Of a DNA stretch of 64,000 bases, positions 54,647 through 63,799 are shown in pieces. Below the pieces are notes generated by a model that was given only the letters and a program-made list of their open reading frames with translations, did no database searches and had not been told where the DNA came from. How positions within the stretch are numbered: the first letter of the stretch is position 1; each line of letters starts with the position of its first letter. The stretch spans positions 828,867 through 892,866 of the forward strand of contig NZ_CP073639.1 in the NCBI RefSeq assembly GCF_029962485.1, read 5' to 3'. The stretch comes from Burkholderia cepacia (lineage in GTDB: Bacteria > Pseudomonadota > Gammaproteobacteria > Burkholderiales > Burkholderiaceae). Position numbers and translations under genes: made by a program.

Positions 54647-57600
54647 TTACCCCGCCGCCCGCACGTGATCGAGCAGCGCCTGCAACGGATGGCGCACCTG
54701 CTTCGACGACATGCGCTTCACCTGGCTGCGGCACGAATACCCGGTCGCCAGCGCCTCGCCTTCATCCTCCGGCCCGTCCACGTGCGTCGCCCACGACTGC
54801 GAATAGATCGTCTTCGACGTCGCGAGATTGCGCGCCTCGTGCCCGTACGTGCCCGACATCCCGCAGCATCCGGTCGACTCGACCTTCAAGCGCAGCCCGC
54901 GCCGCGCGAACACCTGCGTCCATTGCTTGCCGCTGTCGGGCGCGTTGGTCTTCTCGGTACAGTGCGGCAGCAACCGGTACGAGCCGGTCGCACCGTGCGT
55001 GCCGGCTTCCGGCAGCGCATGCAGCAACCACTCCTGCGGCAGCGCAACTTTCGGTACATCGCTGAGCCCCGTCACCTTCAGGTATTCCTGCCGGTACGTG
55101 AGCGTCATCGCCGGATCGAGGCCGACCAGCGCGACACCCGTGCGCGCCAGCGCGGCCAGTTGCGTCGCATTGCGGATCGCGGCCTTCTCGAACGCCTGCA
55201 GAAAGCCCTGCACGTGCAGCGCCTTGCCGTTCGGTGCGAGCGGTGCGAGCCAGACCTGAAAGCCCGTGCGCGCGGCCAGCTCGATCAGCGTCGCCAATTG
55301 CTCGGTATCGAAATAGCGTGTGAACGTGTCCTGCACGATGACGACGCTGCGTGCGCGCTGCGCGTCGCTCAGCGCGGCAAGCGCGTGCGGGTCGGCCGGC
55401 TTCACGTTCCATTGCCGGATCACGGCAGCAAGATCGAAGCGGCTCAGCAGCGGGCTGTCGACCATGCCGACCTGCCGTTCGAGCAGCGTGCGCACCCATC
55501 CCGCACGCATCAACCCGTTGTACAGCGCGGGGACGCGCGCCATCCACGGCATCGTGAATTCGAGCGAGCCGATCAGGTAGTCGCGCAGCGGCCGCAGGTA
55601 GCGCTGGTGATACAGCTCGAGAAAGCGCGAGCGGAACTCGGGCACGTTGACCTTCACCGGGCACTGCCCCGCGCACGACTTGCACGCGAGGCACCCGGCC
55701 ATCGCGTCGTACACCTCGTGCGAGAAATCGGCGTCACCGTTGCGCGCCGCGCGGCTGTTGCGCCAGCGCCCGGCCAGCCCGCGCAGGAACGGCTGCCGCG
55801 CCCGCGCCGCCGCGACGACGTCGATGCCGGCCTGTCCTTGCAGGCGCAACCATTCGCGCATCAGCGACGCACGTCCCTTCGGCGATTGCACGCGCTCGCG
55901 CGTCGCCTTCCACGACGGACACATCGCGTCGTCCGGATCGAAGTTGTAGCACGCGCCGTTGCCGTTGCAGTGCATCGCCGTGCCGTAGCTCTGCCACACG
56001 CGCTCGTCGATCTGCCGGTCGTGGTCGCCGCGCGTCGGCACTTCGTCGATCTTCAGCAGCCGCATCGTGTGGTCCGGCGGCGTCGCGATCTTGCCCGGGT
56101 TGAACTGGTTGCGCGGATCGAACGCGGCCTTCAACTGCTGCAGCGACGGATACAGCTCGCCGAAAAACGCCGGCGCGTACTCGGAGCGTACGCCCTTGCC
56201 GTGCTCGCCCCATAACAGGCCACCATGCCGCTGCGTCAGTTCGGCCACCGCGTCCGACACGGGCCGCACGAGCGCGGCCTGCTTCGGGTCCTTCATGTCG
56301 AGCGCCGGGCGCACGTGCAGCACGCCCGCGTCGACGTGACCGAACATCCCGTACTGCAGCCCGTGGCCGTCGAGCAGCGCGCGGAATTCGGCGATGTACG
56401 CGGCGAGGTTCTCGGGCGGTACCGCGGTGTCCTCGACGAACGGCTGCGGACGCGCCTCGCCCTGCACGTTGCCGAGCAGGCCGACCGCGCGCTTGCGCAT
56501 CGCATACACGCGCTTCACCGCATCGTCGCCGGCCGCGAGCGTATGGCCGAGGCGCGCCACGCTCGTATCGGTGCGCAGATGCTCGACGAACGCGCGCACG
56601 CGCGCATCGACGTCGTCCGCATCGTCGCCGCTGAATTCGATCAGGTTGATGCCGAGCGTCGGGCGCGCGTCGTCCTGCGGAAAATACTCGGCGACGCTGC
56701 TCCACACGAAGTCCTTCATCGCGAGCATCAGCACCTTCGAGTCGACCGTCTCGATCGACAGCGGCTCATGCGCGAGCAGCGCACGCGCATCGCGCAATGC
56801 ATCCATGAAGCCCGCATAGCGCACGTTGACCAGCACCGAAACCTTCGGGATCGGCAGCACGTTGAGCTTCGCCTCGACGACGAAGCCGAGCGAGCCTTCC
56901 GCGCCGCACAGCACGCTGTTCAGGTTGAAGCGGCCGTCGGGTTCGCGCAGGTGCGCGAGGTCGTAGCCGGTCAGGCAGCGGTTGAGCTTCGGAAACTTCG
57001 CGTCGATCAGCGCCGCCTTGTCGTCGCTGATGCGACGCGCGGTGCGATAGACCTTGCCGATGCGGTCCTGCCGCGCGCAACGGCGCTCCAATTCCTCGTC
57101 GTCAAGCGCGTCGCTGTGCAGTTGCTCGCCGCCCATCAGCACGAAATCGAGTTCGAGCACGTGGTCGCGCGTCTTGCCGTACGTGCAGCTGCCCTGCCCG
57201 CTCGCGTCGGTGTTGATCATCCCGCCGACGGTCGCGCGGTTCGACGTCGACAGCTCCGGCGCGAAAAACAGCCCGTGCGGCTTCAGCGCGGCATTGAGCT
57301 GATCCTTGACGACGCCTGCCTGCACGCGCACCCAGCGCTGCTCGACGTCGATTTCGAGGATCCGGTTCATGTTGCGCGACAGGTCGACGACGACGCCGTC
57401 GGTCAACGACTGCCCGTTGGTGCCCGTGCCGCCGCCGCGCGCGGCTACCGCGACGTCGTGGTGCGCGGGTTCGGCCAGCAGCCGCGCCAGCAGCCGCACG
57501 TCATCGGCATGCGCGGGGCAGATCACCGCCTGCGGCAGGCGCTGGTAGATCGAGTTGTCGGTGGCCTGCACCGTCCGGTTCGCGTGGTCCGCGCGAATCT

Positions 57601-57694
57601 CCCCGGCAAATCCGGCAGCCCGCAGCGCGGCAAGAAAGTCGCGGTACGCGTTGGCGGGCGGGCTGGCGGGACGGGGCAACGGGGCGATCGACAT
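54647..57694 (-). CDS. ydiJ: YdiJ-type FAD and iron-sulfur dehydrogenase (D-2-hydroxyacid oxidation)
   Basis: The 1015-residue protein joins an N-terminal FAD-binding (PCMH/VAO) oxidase half (GGGTGTNGQSLTDGVVVD near residue 87, then NTDASGQGSCTYGKTRD) to a C-terminal ferredoxin-like part with a CLACKSCAGQCP cluster and a CCG-domain-like GCCGMSGTYGHE. This is the layout of E. coli YdiJ (1018 residues), reported as a D-2-hydroxyglutarate-type dehydrogenase; glycolate/D-lactate dehydrogenases are close relatives. ATG 57694 matches the family start. It is divergent from a LysR gene that probably regulates it. Confidence 0.9.
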   Translation of the reverse strand: MSIAPLPRPASPPANAYRDFLAALRAAGFAGEIRADHANRTVQATDNSIYQRLPQAVICPAHADDVRLLARLLAEPAHHDVAVAARGGGTGTNGQSLTDGVVVDLSRNMNRILEIDVEQRWVRVQAGVVKDQLNAALKPHGLFFAPELSTSNRATVGGMINTDASGQGSCTYGKTRDHVLELDFVLMGGEQLHSDALDDEELERRCARQDRIGKVYRTARRISDDKAALIDAKFPKLNRCLTGYDLAHLREPDGRFNLNSVLCGAEGSLGFVVEAKLNVLPIPKVSVLVNVRYAGFMDALRDARALLAHEPLSIETVDSKVLMLAMKDFVWSSVAEYFPQDDARPTLGINLIEFSGDDADDVDARVRAFVEHLRTDTSVARLGHTLAAGDDAVKRVYAMRKRAVGLLGNVQGEARPQPFVEDTAVPPENLAAYIAEFRALLDGHGLQYGMFGHVDAGVLHVRPALDMKDPKQAALVRPVSDAVAELTQRHGGLLWGEHGKGVRSEYAPAFFGELYPSLQQLKAAFDPRNQFNPGKIATPPDHTMRLLKIDEVPTRGDHDRQIDERVWQSYGTAMHCNGNGACYNFDPDDAMCPSWKATRERVQSPKGRASLMREWLRLQGQAGIDVVAAARARQPFLRGLAGRWRNSRAARNGDADFSHEVYDAMAGCLACKSCAGQCPVKVNVPEFRSRFLELYHQRYLRPLRDYLIGSLEFTMPWMARVPALYNGLMRAGWVRTLLERQVGMVDSPLLSRFDLAAVIRQWNVKPADPHALAALSDAQRARSVVIVQDTFTRYFDTEQLATLIELAARTGFQVWLAPLAPNGKALHVQGFLQAFEKAAIRNATQLAALARTGVALVGLDPAMTLTYRQEYLKVTGLSDVPKVALPQEWLLHALPEAGTHGATGSYRLLPHCTEKTNAPDSGKQWTQVFARRGLRLKVESTGCCGMSGTYGHEARNLATSKTIYSQSWATHVDGPEDEGEALATGYSCRSQVKRMSSKQVRHPLQALLDHVRAAG

Positions 57695-57846
57695 GGGTAA
57701 AGGCGCAGTGTGGGTGGAGCCGGCCGATTCGCGCGCTCCGAAACATGATTTTTTGGCAAGTTTCCACGCGACCGGGAATTCCAGTATCTTCGGATATTCC
57801 TTGAGGAACAAACGAATTCTCATCCGGCGAATATTGCATAAAACTC

Positions 57847-58737
57847 ATGAATTACCGTCGTCTGACCCCGTCGATGTCACTGCTGCTCGTGTTCGAGGCC
57901 GCCGCGCGGCATGAAAGCTACACGCGCGCGGCCGAGGAACTGTCGCTGAGCCAGAGCGCGATCAGCCGGCAGGTGCAGACGCTGGAGGATCAGCTCGGTG
58001 TCCCGCTGTTCCGGCGCGAGGGGCGCTCGGTGAAGCTGACGGAAGTCGGCCGCCGCTACTTCGCGGAACTGAGCGGCGCGCTCGGGCGCATCCGCGGCGC
58101 GACGCTGCAGGCGATGTCGCACCAGGCGGGCGCCGGCACGCTGCGGCTCGCCACCTTGCCGACCTTCGGCTCGAAATGGCTGCTGCCGCACCTGCACGAC
58201 TTCTACACCGCGCATCCGGGCGTAACCGTGCACCTTCATTCGCGGATCGGCGCGATCGATTTCCTCAACGACGACCTCGACGCGGCCATCACCGTCGGCG
58301 CGGGCGACTGGCCCGGCCTGCACGCGCACCGGCTGTACAACGAGTTCCTGATCGCGATCGCGCCGCCCGACCCGGGCAGCGGCCGCAAGGCCGACGCGCG
58401 CACGCCGGCGTGGGCCGCGAAGCAGACGCTGCTGGGCGTGACGAGCAACCAGCAGGCATGGGCCGAGTGGTTCTCGCACTATCGGCTCGACCATCGCCAG
58501 ATGCGCATCGGCCCGAGCTTCGAGCTGACGTCGCATCTGATCCAGGCCGTGCGCGCCGGAATGGGGATCGGGCTGGTGCCGAAGGTGCTGGTGGAGGATG
58601 AATTGAGCCGCGGCGAGCTGGTATCGATCGGTGACGCGATTACAAGCCAGCGCAGCTACTACCTCGTCTATCCGCCGGGCAACGAGACACTGCCGTCGCT
58701 CGTCGCGTTCCGCGAATGGCTGTTGACGTCGTGCTGA
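57847..58737 (+). CDS. LysR family regulator (GcvA-like), divergent from ydiJ
   Basis: The 296-residue protein has the LysR winged helix (FEAAARHESYTRAAEELSLSQSAISRQVQTLEDQLG, in pieces) and a GcvA-type effector domain (LRLATLPTFGSKWLLPHLHDF). The 152-bp region shared with ydiJ contains a GGAAT...ATTCC dyad (57775-57800) that could be its site. It probably controls ydiJ, with a 2-hydroxyacid as effector (inference). Confidence 0.88.
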   Translation: MNYRRLTPSMSLLLVFEAAARHESYTRAAEELSLSQSAISRQVQTLEDQLGVPLFRREGRSVKLTEVGRRYFAELSGALGRIRGATLQAMSHQAGAGTLRLATLPTFGSKWLLPHLHDFYTAHPGVTVHLHSRIGAIDFLNDDLDAAITVGAGDWPGLHAHRLYNEFLIAIAPPDPGSGRKADARTPAWAAKQTLLGVTSNQQAWAEWFSHYRLDHRQMRIGPSFELTSHLIQAVRAGMGIGLVPKVLVEDELSRGELVSIGDAITSQRSYYLVYPPGNETLPSLVAFREWLLTSC

Positions 58738-58759
58738 CGTGCGGCCGGCCGCGGGCCGC

Positions 58760-59611
58760 TCAGGTGCGCCATTCGCCGAGAATCTGCTCGGCCAGGTAAT
58801 CGCACGGCGGGCGCGCGGACTGCGCGCTGCGCACGAGCACGACCTCGATTTCGCCCAGTGCCGGCAGCCCGTGACTTTCCGAAAGCTGCATCAGGTGATC
58901 CGGAATGCAGCAGCGCGCCAGCGGCGCGACCGCGAGCCCGGCCTCCACCATGCTCAGCAACCCGAGGTGGCTCGGGCTTTCGTACGACATCCGGTACGGG
59001 ATCTTCTGCCGGTTCAGCGCCTTGACCGCCTGATCGCGCGCCATGCTGCCGCCGTGCGTAAAAAAAGCCACCGGCAGCGGCCGCTCTTCCCATACGTTGC
59101 GCTTCGGCGACCCGGCCCAGACGAGCGGCTCCATCCGGATCAGCTCGCCGGTCACGCCCTTGATCCGCGAGAGGCATGCGAGGTCGACCGTGTTGTCCTT
59201 CAGCATCGGCACGAGCGCGCTGCTCGGCTGGCCGATCACACGCAATTCCACGCGCGGATGCATTGCGGCGAATTTGCCGAGCACCTGCGGCAGCAGCGAC
59301 GAAATGTAATCGTCCGGCACGCCGATCGTCACGCGGCCGCGGATCTCCGGGCGCACCACCGACGCCCATGCCTCGTCGCGCAGCGCGAGCATCCGGCGGC
59401 CGTACTCGGCGAGCGTCGTGCCGTCGCCGGTCGGGCTCACGTTGCGCGTGTCGCGGATGAACAACGGCTTGCCGAGCGCGTCTTCCAGCGCCTTGATCTG
59501 CATGCTCACCGCCGACGGCGACCGATGCACGGCCTGCGCGCCCTGCGCGAACGATCCGGTTTCGGCGACGGCCACCACCATCGCAAGCACATCGAGGTCG
59601 AGCTTTTTCAT
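58760..59611 (-). CDS. LysR family regulator, divergent from a LysE exporter gene
   Basis: The 283-residue protein has an N-terminal winged helix (VAVAETGSFAQGAQAVHRSPSAVSMQIKALEDALG, in pieces) and an effector domain with DDYISSLLPQVLGKFAAMHPRVELRV. It is close in length to ordinary LysR proteins. It is divergent from a LysE-family exporter gene 110 bp away, suggesting amino-acid-responsive control of that exporter. Confidence 0.88.
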   Translation of the reverse strand: MKKLDLDVLAMVVAVAETGSFAQGAQAVHRSPSAVSMQIKALEDALGKPLFIRDTRNVSPTGDGTTLAEYGRRMLALRDEAWASVVRPEIRGRVTIGVPDDYISSLLPQVLGKFAAMHPRVELRVIGQPSSALVPMLKDNTVDLACLSRIKGVTGELIRMEPLVWAGSPKRNVWEERPLPVAFFTHGGSMARDQAVKALNRQKIPYRMSYESPSHLGLLSMVEAGLAVAPLARCCIPDHLMQLSESHGLPALGEIEVVLVRSAQSARPPCDYLAEQILGEWRT

Positions 59612-59721
59612 GTCGCTTCAGGAAATCTGATCAATCGATTCAGTTTATCCCGTTTTACTGTTCACCTCCACGGCCGGACAATGAATCCCGTCAGCACTCA
59701 TTCGATGCAGGAAGCGCAAAC

Positions 59722-60369
59722 ATGCAACCCTCCGGATCGCTCTACGGATTTCTCGCCATCGGCGGCATGCTCGCGGTCACGCCCGGGCCGAACATGGTCT
59801 ACGTGATGTCGCGCTCGATCGCGCAGGGCCGCACGGCCGGGCTCATTTCACTGGCCGGCGTGATGATCGGCTACCTGTTCTACATGTTCGGCGCGGCGTT
59901 CGGCATCACGACGCTGTTCATGAGCGTGCCCTATGCAGGCAGCGTGCTGGGCGCGGTCGGCGCGGTCTACCTGCTGTACCTGGCGTGGCAGGCGGTCCGG
60001 CCCGGCGGACGTTCGCCGTTCGAGCTGCAGGCACTGCCGAACGAGCAGCCGATGCGCCTGCTCGCGATGGGCGCAACGACCAGCGTGCTGAACCCGAAGC
60101 TCGCGATGCTGTTCGTGTCGCTGCTGCCGCAGTTCATCGACTACCGGCAGGGCAGCGTGTTCGGCCAGTCGCTGTTTCTCGGGTCGCTGCTGATCGCCGC
60201 GTTTGCGTCGGCCAACGGGCTGGTGGCGATCTGCTCGAGCAGCATCGCGAAGTTCCTGCACGGGCGCCCGACGCTGCTGCTCGCGCAGCGCTGGGCGATG
60301 GGGGCCGTCCTCGGCGGGCTCGGTGTGCAGATGGTCCTGGAAGCATCGAAGATGGCCGGCGTGGCATGA
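59722..60369 (+). CDS. LysE family amino acid exporter
   Basis: The 215-residue protein has six hydrophobic segments and the LysE/RhtB motif AVTPGPNMVYVMSRSIAQGRTAG near the N-terminus (in pieces). It should export amino acids or homoserine-lactone-like compounds. AGGAAG precedes the ATG. It is divergent from a LysR regulator. Confidence 0.9.
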   Translation: MQPSGSLYGFLAIGGMLAVTPGPNMVYVMSRSIAQGRTAGLISLAGVMIGYLFYMFGAAFGITTLFMSVPYAGSVLGAVGAVYLLYLAWQAVRPGGRSPFELQALPNEQPMRLLAMGATTSVLNPKLAMLFVSLLPQFIDYRQGSVFGQSLFLGSLLIAAFASANGLVAICSSSIAKFLHGRPTLLLAQRWAMGAVLGGLGVQMVLEASKMAGVA

Positions 60370-60432
60370 GCCACACGCTGACGAGACGCGGGCCCGTGTG
60401 AGCGCGAGCCGCGCGTTTTCATCCCGCAATCG

Positions 60433-61536
60433 TCACGCGGCAAGCGCCTGCCGCTGCGCTTCGAGTTCGCGCACGAGCGGCAGCACGCGCTGACCGAAGT
60501 ACTCGACTTCCTCGATGAAGTGCAGGAACCCCGCGAGCACGAGATCGACGCCGATCGCCTTCAGCGCGACGATCCGCTCGGCAATCTGCTGCGGCGTGCC
60601 GATCAGGTTCGTGCGGAAGCCGTCGTTGTACTGAACGAGATCCTCGAACGTCGATTTCGCCCAGTTGCCCTCGCCTTCGGGCGATGCCTTGCCGGCCTCC
60701 TTCACCGCATCGCCGAACGCGTGCACGGCCTCGACGTGCGCGTGCCGGATGATGTCGTCGAGCACGGCCTGCGCCTCTTCCTCGGTGTCGCGCGCGATCA
60801 CGAACGCGTTGACGCCGATCCGCACGCGATGGTTGTTCGCGGCCGCCTTCGCGCGGATGTCGTCGATCTGCGCCTTCAGGTTTTCCGGCGTATTGCCGTT
60901 CGTGAAATACCAGTCCGACACGCTCGCCGCGTTGTCGCGCGCCGCGCGCGAGCTGCCGCCCTGGAAGATTTCCGGATGCGGCTTCTGCACCGGCTTCGGG
61001 CTCAGCGTGTAGTCGTTGAAGCGATAGAAGTCGCCCTTGAACGTGAAGTTGTCCTGCGTCCAGATGCCCTTCAGCGCCTGGATGAATTCCTTCGAGCGCC
61101 GATAGCGCTCATCGTGTTCGAGCCACGGCTCGCCGATCGCGGTGAATTCGCCCTTGAACCAGCCGCTCACGACGTTGATCGCAATGCGCCCGTTCGAGAT
61201 GTGGTCGATCGTCGCGAGTTGCTTCGCGACCACGGCCGGATGCCACGGCCCCGGCAGGATCGCGGCGAGCACCTTGAGCTTCGTCGTCGCATGCAGCAGC
61301 GCCTGGCTGAACGACACCGACTCGTGCTGGTATTCGGCGCCGTAACCGGCCGTGAAGCGGATCTGGCTCAGCGCGTAGTCGAAGCCGGCCGCCTCGGCCG
61401 TGCGCGCGAGCTGCTGGTTGTATTCGAGGCTCCAGTCGGTGCGCTGCTCGATCGTGCTGACGACGAGGCCGCCGCTGACGTTCGGCACCCAGTACGCGAA
61501 TTTGACGCCGTCGGCGGAAGGGTCGGTAAGGCTCAT
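60433..61536 (-). CDS. sfnG: Dimethyl sulfone monooxygenase (FMNH2-dependent)
   Basis: The 367-residue protein belongs to the luciferase-like monooxygenase family with the SfnG-type start (KFAYWVPNVSGGLVVS) and GGSSRAARDNAASVSDWYFTNG. SfnG uses reduced FMN to cleave dimethyl sulfone to methanesulfinate, so dimethyl sulfone can serve as a sulfur source. It follows msuE, which encodes the FMN reductase that supplies FMNH2. Both lie downstream of a sigma-54 promoter with sfnR divergent. Confidence 0.93.
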   Translation of the reverse strand: MSLTDPSADGVKFAYWVPNVSGGLVVSTIEQRTDWSLEYNQQLARTAEAAGFDYALSQIRFTAGYGAEYQHESVSFSQALLHATTKLKVLAAILPGPWHPAVVAKQLATIDHISNGRIAINVVSGWFKGEFTAIGEPWLEHDERYRRSKEFIQALKGIWTQDNFTFKGDFYRFNDYTLSPKPVQKPHPEIFQGGSSRAARDNAASVSDWYFTNGNTPENLKAQIDDIRAKAAANNHRVRIGVNAFVIARDTEEEAQAVLDDIIRHAHVEAVHAFGDAVKEAGKASPEGEGNWAKSTFEDLVQYNDGFRTNLIGTPQQIAERIVALKAIGVDLVLAGFLHFIEEVEYFGQRVLPLVRELEAQRQALAA

Positions 61537-61571
61537 GAAGGTGTCCTGGTCGAAGGAGAAACGGAAGCGGC

Positions 61572-62132
61572 CTACGCGGCCACGGTGGAAAGCACATGCG
61601 GGCGCAGTTGCGGCGCGGCGCGATCGACGGCGAGCGCGATGCGCTCGCGCAGCGCCGGGTTCGCGATCCGGTACTGGTCGAAATCGCTTTCGGACGCGTA
61701 CACGCCGATCGGCAGCGTGCGTGCCTGGAAGAAGCTGAACAGCGGCCGCAGTTGATGGTCGATCACGAGCGCATGTCGCTCGCTGCCGCCGGTGGCCGCG
61801 AGCAGCACGGGCACGTCGACGAGCGCGTCGTGGCGCACGAGGTCGAACAGGTGCTTGAACAAGCCCGTGTATGACGCCCGATAGACCGGGCTCGCGACAA
61901 CGAGCGCGTCGGCCGTCTCGATCGTGCGGATCAGTGCTTCGAGGTCGGCCGGCACCTGCGCGCGCGTCAGCGCGCCGGCCAACCGGCTGCCGATCTCGCC
62001 GAGTTCGATCAGCCGCGTATCGATCGGCAGCGCGGCGCCAAGTGCCGCGACGATCTCGTTGGTCAGCGCAAGCGTGCGCGACGGCCGTTGCAGGCTGCCC
62101 GATATCGCGACCACGTTGAGGGTGTTGCTCAT
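61572..62132 (-). CDS. msuE: FMN reductase for sulfonate/sulfone monooxygenases
   Basis: The 186-residue NAD(P)H-dependent FMN reductase has the flavodoxin-like start VVAISGSLQRPSRT, ASPVYRASYTGLFKHLFDLV and ATGGSERHALVIDHQLRPLFSFF. It provides FMNH2 for SfnG and related enzymes. The ATG at 62132 is chosen over a longer upstream frame that overlaps the promoter. It is the first gene of the msuE-sfnG operon. Confidence 0.92.
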   Translation of the reverse strand: MSNTLNVVAISGSLQRPSRTLALTNEIVAALGAALPIDTRLIELGEIGSRLAGALTRAQVPADLEALIRTIETADALVVASPVYRASYTGLFKHLFDLVRHDALVDVPVLLAATGGSERHALVIDHQLRPLFSFFQARTLPIGVYASESDFDQYRIANPALRERIALAVDRAAPQLRPHVLSTVAA

Positions 62133-62187
62133 GCGATGCGTTCCCGTTGTCGAGCCGCGTGTCGATGCGGCGATACCGCTTCGGGTC

Positions 62188-62203
62188 AGCAAGGAGCGTG
62201 CCA
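62188..62203 (-). promoter_or_regulatory. Sigma-54 promoter of the msuE-sfnG operon
   Basis: On the minus strand TGGCACG-CTCC-TTGCT matches the sigma-54 consensus TGGCACG-N4-TTGCW exactly. The start site should be about 12 bp beyond the GC, near 62177, about 45 bp before the msuE ATG. Confidence 0.85.
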
Positions 62204-62502
62204 TTCGCACGGCTGTCTCACGGCGCGATCGTCTGCATCGCGAAGTTTTGTGCGATCGCCCGCCTGGCGCGGTATTCGCTCAAATGCGCGAGCGCGGCAA
62301 GCGTTCCGGTGCGCGTGTCACATCGATATTCCACGGCGTGATGAACCGGGTGAAGCGATCGTGCTTGCGAACTGCTGCTCAGGAAGCAGCGCATCGCACG
62401 CCATGACATCGAATTCGACGTTCATGCGTCGCAGCAACCCCGCTCACCCGCACCATTGCAGGTTCCGCAGCAATCGCGCTTTGGTTATCAGAAATCGATG
62501 CT

Positions 62503-62519
62503 TTTCGCGCGTGGCGAAA
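62503..62519. promoter_or_regulatory. Dyad upstream of sfnR
   Basis: TTTCGC-GCGTG-GCGAAA is a perfect dyad about 100 bp before the sfnR start. It may be a site for a sulfur-status regulator or for SfnR itself; no direct evidence. Confidence 0.3.
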
Positions 62520-62619
62520 CGTTGAACACTCTGCTGACCACGCAGCAGCCGGACTCACTGCGCCCGTCGGCACGGGCCTGCTTCACCCGCTTCACCCGGC
62601 CATTCAACGGTTAATCGCC

Positions 62620-63774
62620 ATGACTTCCATTTCCGCATCGCCGCGCCCGCTCAACCTTCGTGTCGTCACCACCGCTCGCAACGAGTCGCACGCGCACGAT
62701 CCGTCCGGCCTGCCCGCTGCGGAACGCACCGCCTCGGTCCTGACGTTGCCCGGACGCCCCGCACAGGCCCGCGCGCGGGCGCAGGTGTTTGCCGATCCGC
62801 GTTCGCTCGCACTGCTCGAACAGGTACGCCGTGTCGCACCAAGCGACGCGAACGTGCTGATCGTCGGCGAGACGGGCACCGGCAAGGAACTGATCGCGCG
62901 CCACGTGCACGATCTCGGCGATCGTCGCGACGGGCCGTTCGTCGCGGTGAACTGCGGCGCGTTCTCCGACACGCTCGTCGACAGCGAACTGTTCGGCCAC
63001 GAGAAAGGCGCGTTTACGGGCGCCGTCAGCGCGAAGCCCGGCTGGTTCGAAGCCGCGCATGGCGGCACGCTGTTTCTCGACGAGATCGGCGACCTGCCGC
63101 TGTCGATGCAGGTCAAGCTGCTGCGCGTACTGCAGGAGCGCGAGGTCGTGCGGCTCGGTTCGCGCACGGGCATTCCGGTCGACGTGCGCGTGGTCGCGGC
63201 GACTAACGTCGATCTGCAGCAGGCGGTGGCGGCCGGGCATTTCCGCGGCGACCTGTACTACCGGCTCAACGTCGTGCAGCTCGCGGTACCGCCACTGCGC
63301 GAGCGGCCGGGCGACATCCTGCCGCTCGCGCGTCACTTCTTCGACGGCTATCGCGCGCGCCTCGGCGACGGGCCACGCAGCATCGACCCGCGCGCCGAGC
63401 GCCGGCTCCTGTCGCATCACTGGTCCGGCAATATCCGCGAACTGGAGAACGTGATCCATCACGCGCTGCTCGTGAGCCGCCACGATGTGCTGCGCGACAC
63501 CGACCTGCACCTTGCGCCGCCATGCGCGCCAACGGCCGTCGTGGATGCGCCGGAGCCGTCCGCCCACGCTCAGGCAGCGTTCGAACATGCGCTGCGCGAC
63601 CTGTTCGACGACGGACACGGCAACCTCTTCGAACACATCGAGGACACGGTGATGCGCGTCGCGTTCGACTTCAGCCACCGCAACCAGATCCGGGCCGCGC
63701 AGTTGCTCGGCATCAGCCGCAACGTGCTGCGCGCGCGGCTGATCCGCGCGAAGGTCATTGCCGCGCTGAAGTAA
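62620..63774 (+). CDS. sfnR: Sigma-54-dependent activator of organosulfur genes
   Basis: The 384-residue enhancer-binding protein lacks an N-terminal sensor domain. After a short variable lead it goes straight into the AAA+ domain: Walker A GETGTGKE (83-90), the sigma-54 contact loop GAFTGA (130-135) and Walker B LFLDEIG (151-157). It ends in a Fis-type HTH ([19 protein letters not shown], in pieces). SfnR activates dimethyl sulfone genes together with sigma-54. An exact sigma-54 promoter stands before the divergent msuE-sfnG genes, its obvious target. Confidence 0.92.
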   Translation: MTSISASPRPLNLRVVTTARNESHAHDPSGLPAAERTASVLTLPGRPAQARARAQVFADPRSLALLEQVRRVAPSDANVLIVGETGTGKELIARHVHDLGDRRDGPFVAVNCGAFSDTLVDSELFGHEKGAFTGAVSAKPGWFEAAHGGTLFLDEIGDLPLSMQVKLLRVLQEREVVRLGSRTGIPVDVRVVAATNVDLQQAVAAGHFRGDLYYRLNVVQLAVPPLRERPGDILPLARHFFDGYRARLGDGPRSIDPRAERRLLSHHWSGNIRELENVIHHALLVSRHDVLRDTDLHLAPPCAPTAVVDAPEPSAHAQAAFEHALRDLFDDGHGNLFEHIEDTVMRVAFDFSHRNQIRAAQLLGISRNVLRARLIRAKVIAALK

Positions 63775-63785
63775 CCGCAGCCGAG

Positions 63786-63799
63786 GGCGCGATCGCGCC
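63786..63799. terminator. Possible terminator palindrome after sfnR
   Basis: GGCGCGATCGCGCC is a 14-bp perfect palindrome 12 bp beyond the sfnR stop, without a T-run. The rest of the sequence to the window end shows no gene. Confidence 0.3.

Larger units (their letters stand above)
62133..62619. other. Divergent control region between msuE and sfnR
   Basis: About 487 bp with no gene. It holds a sigma-54 promoter for msuE (62188-62203) and a dyad near sfnR (62503-62519). GCGATCG occurs at 62225-62231 and 62252-62258 and could be part of the activator's upstream sites. Confidence 0.55.

Noticed and set aside
54254..56215. 653-codon open frame on the + strand overlapping the small HTH gene and ydiJ
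   Set aside because: It runs antisense to ydiJ, and its 5' end is a shifted frame of the better-supported 100-residue HTH protein.
59627..59643. CTGA-N9-TCAG near the LysR/LysE divergent promoter as an operator
   Set aside because: Arms are only 4 bp and the pattern is expected by chance.
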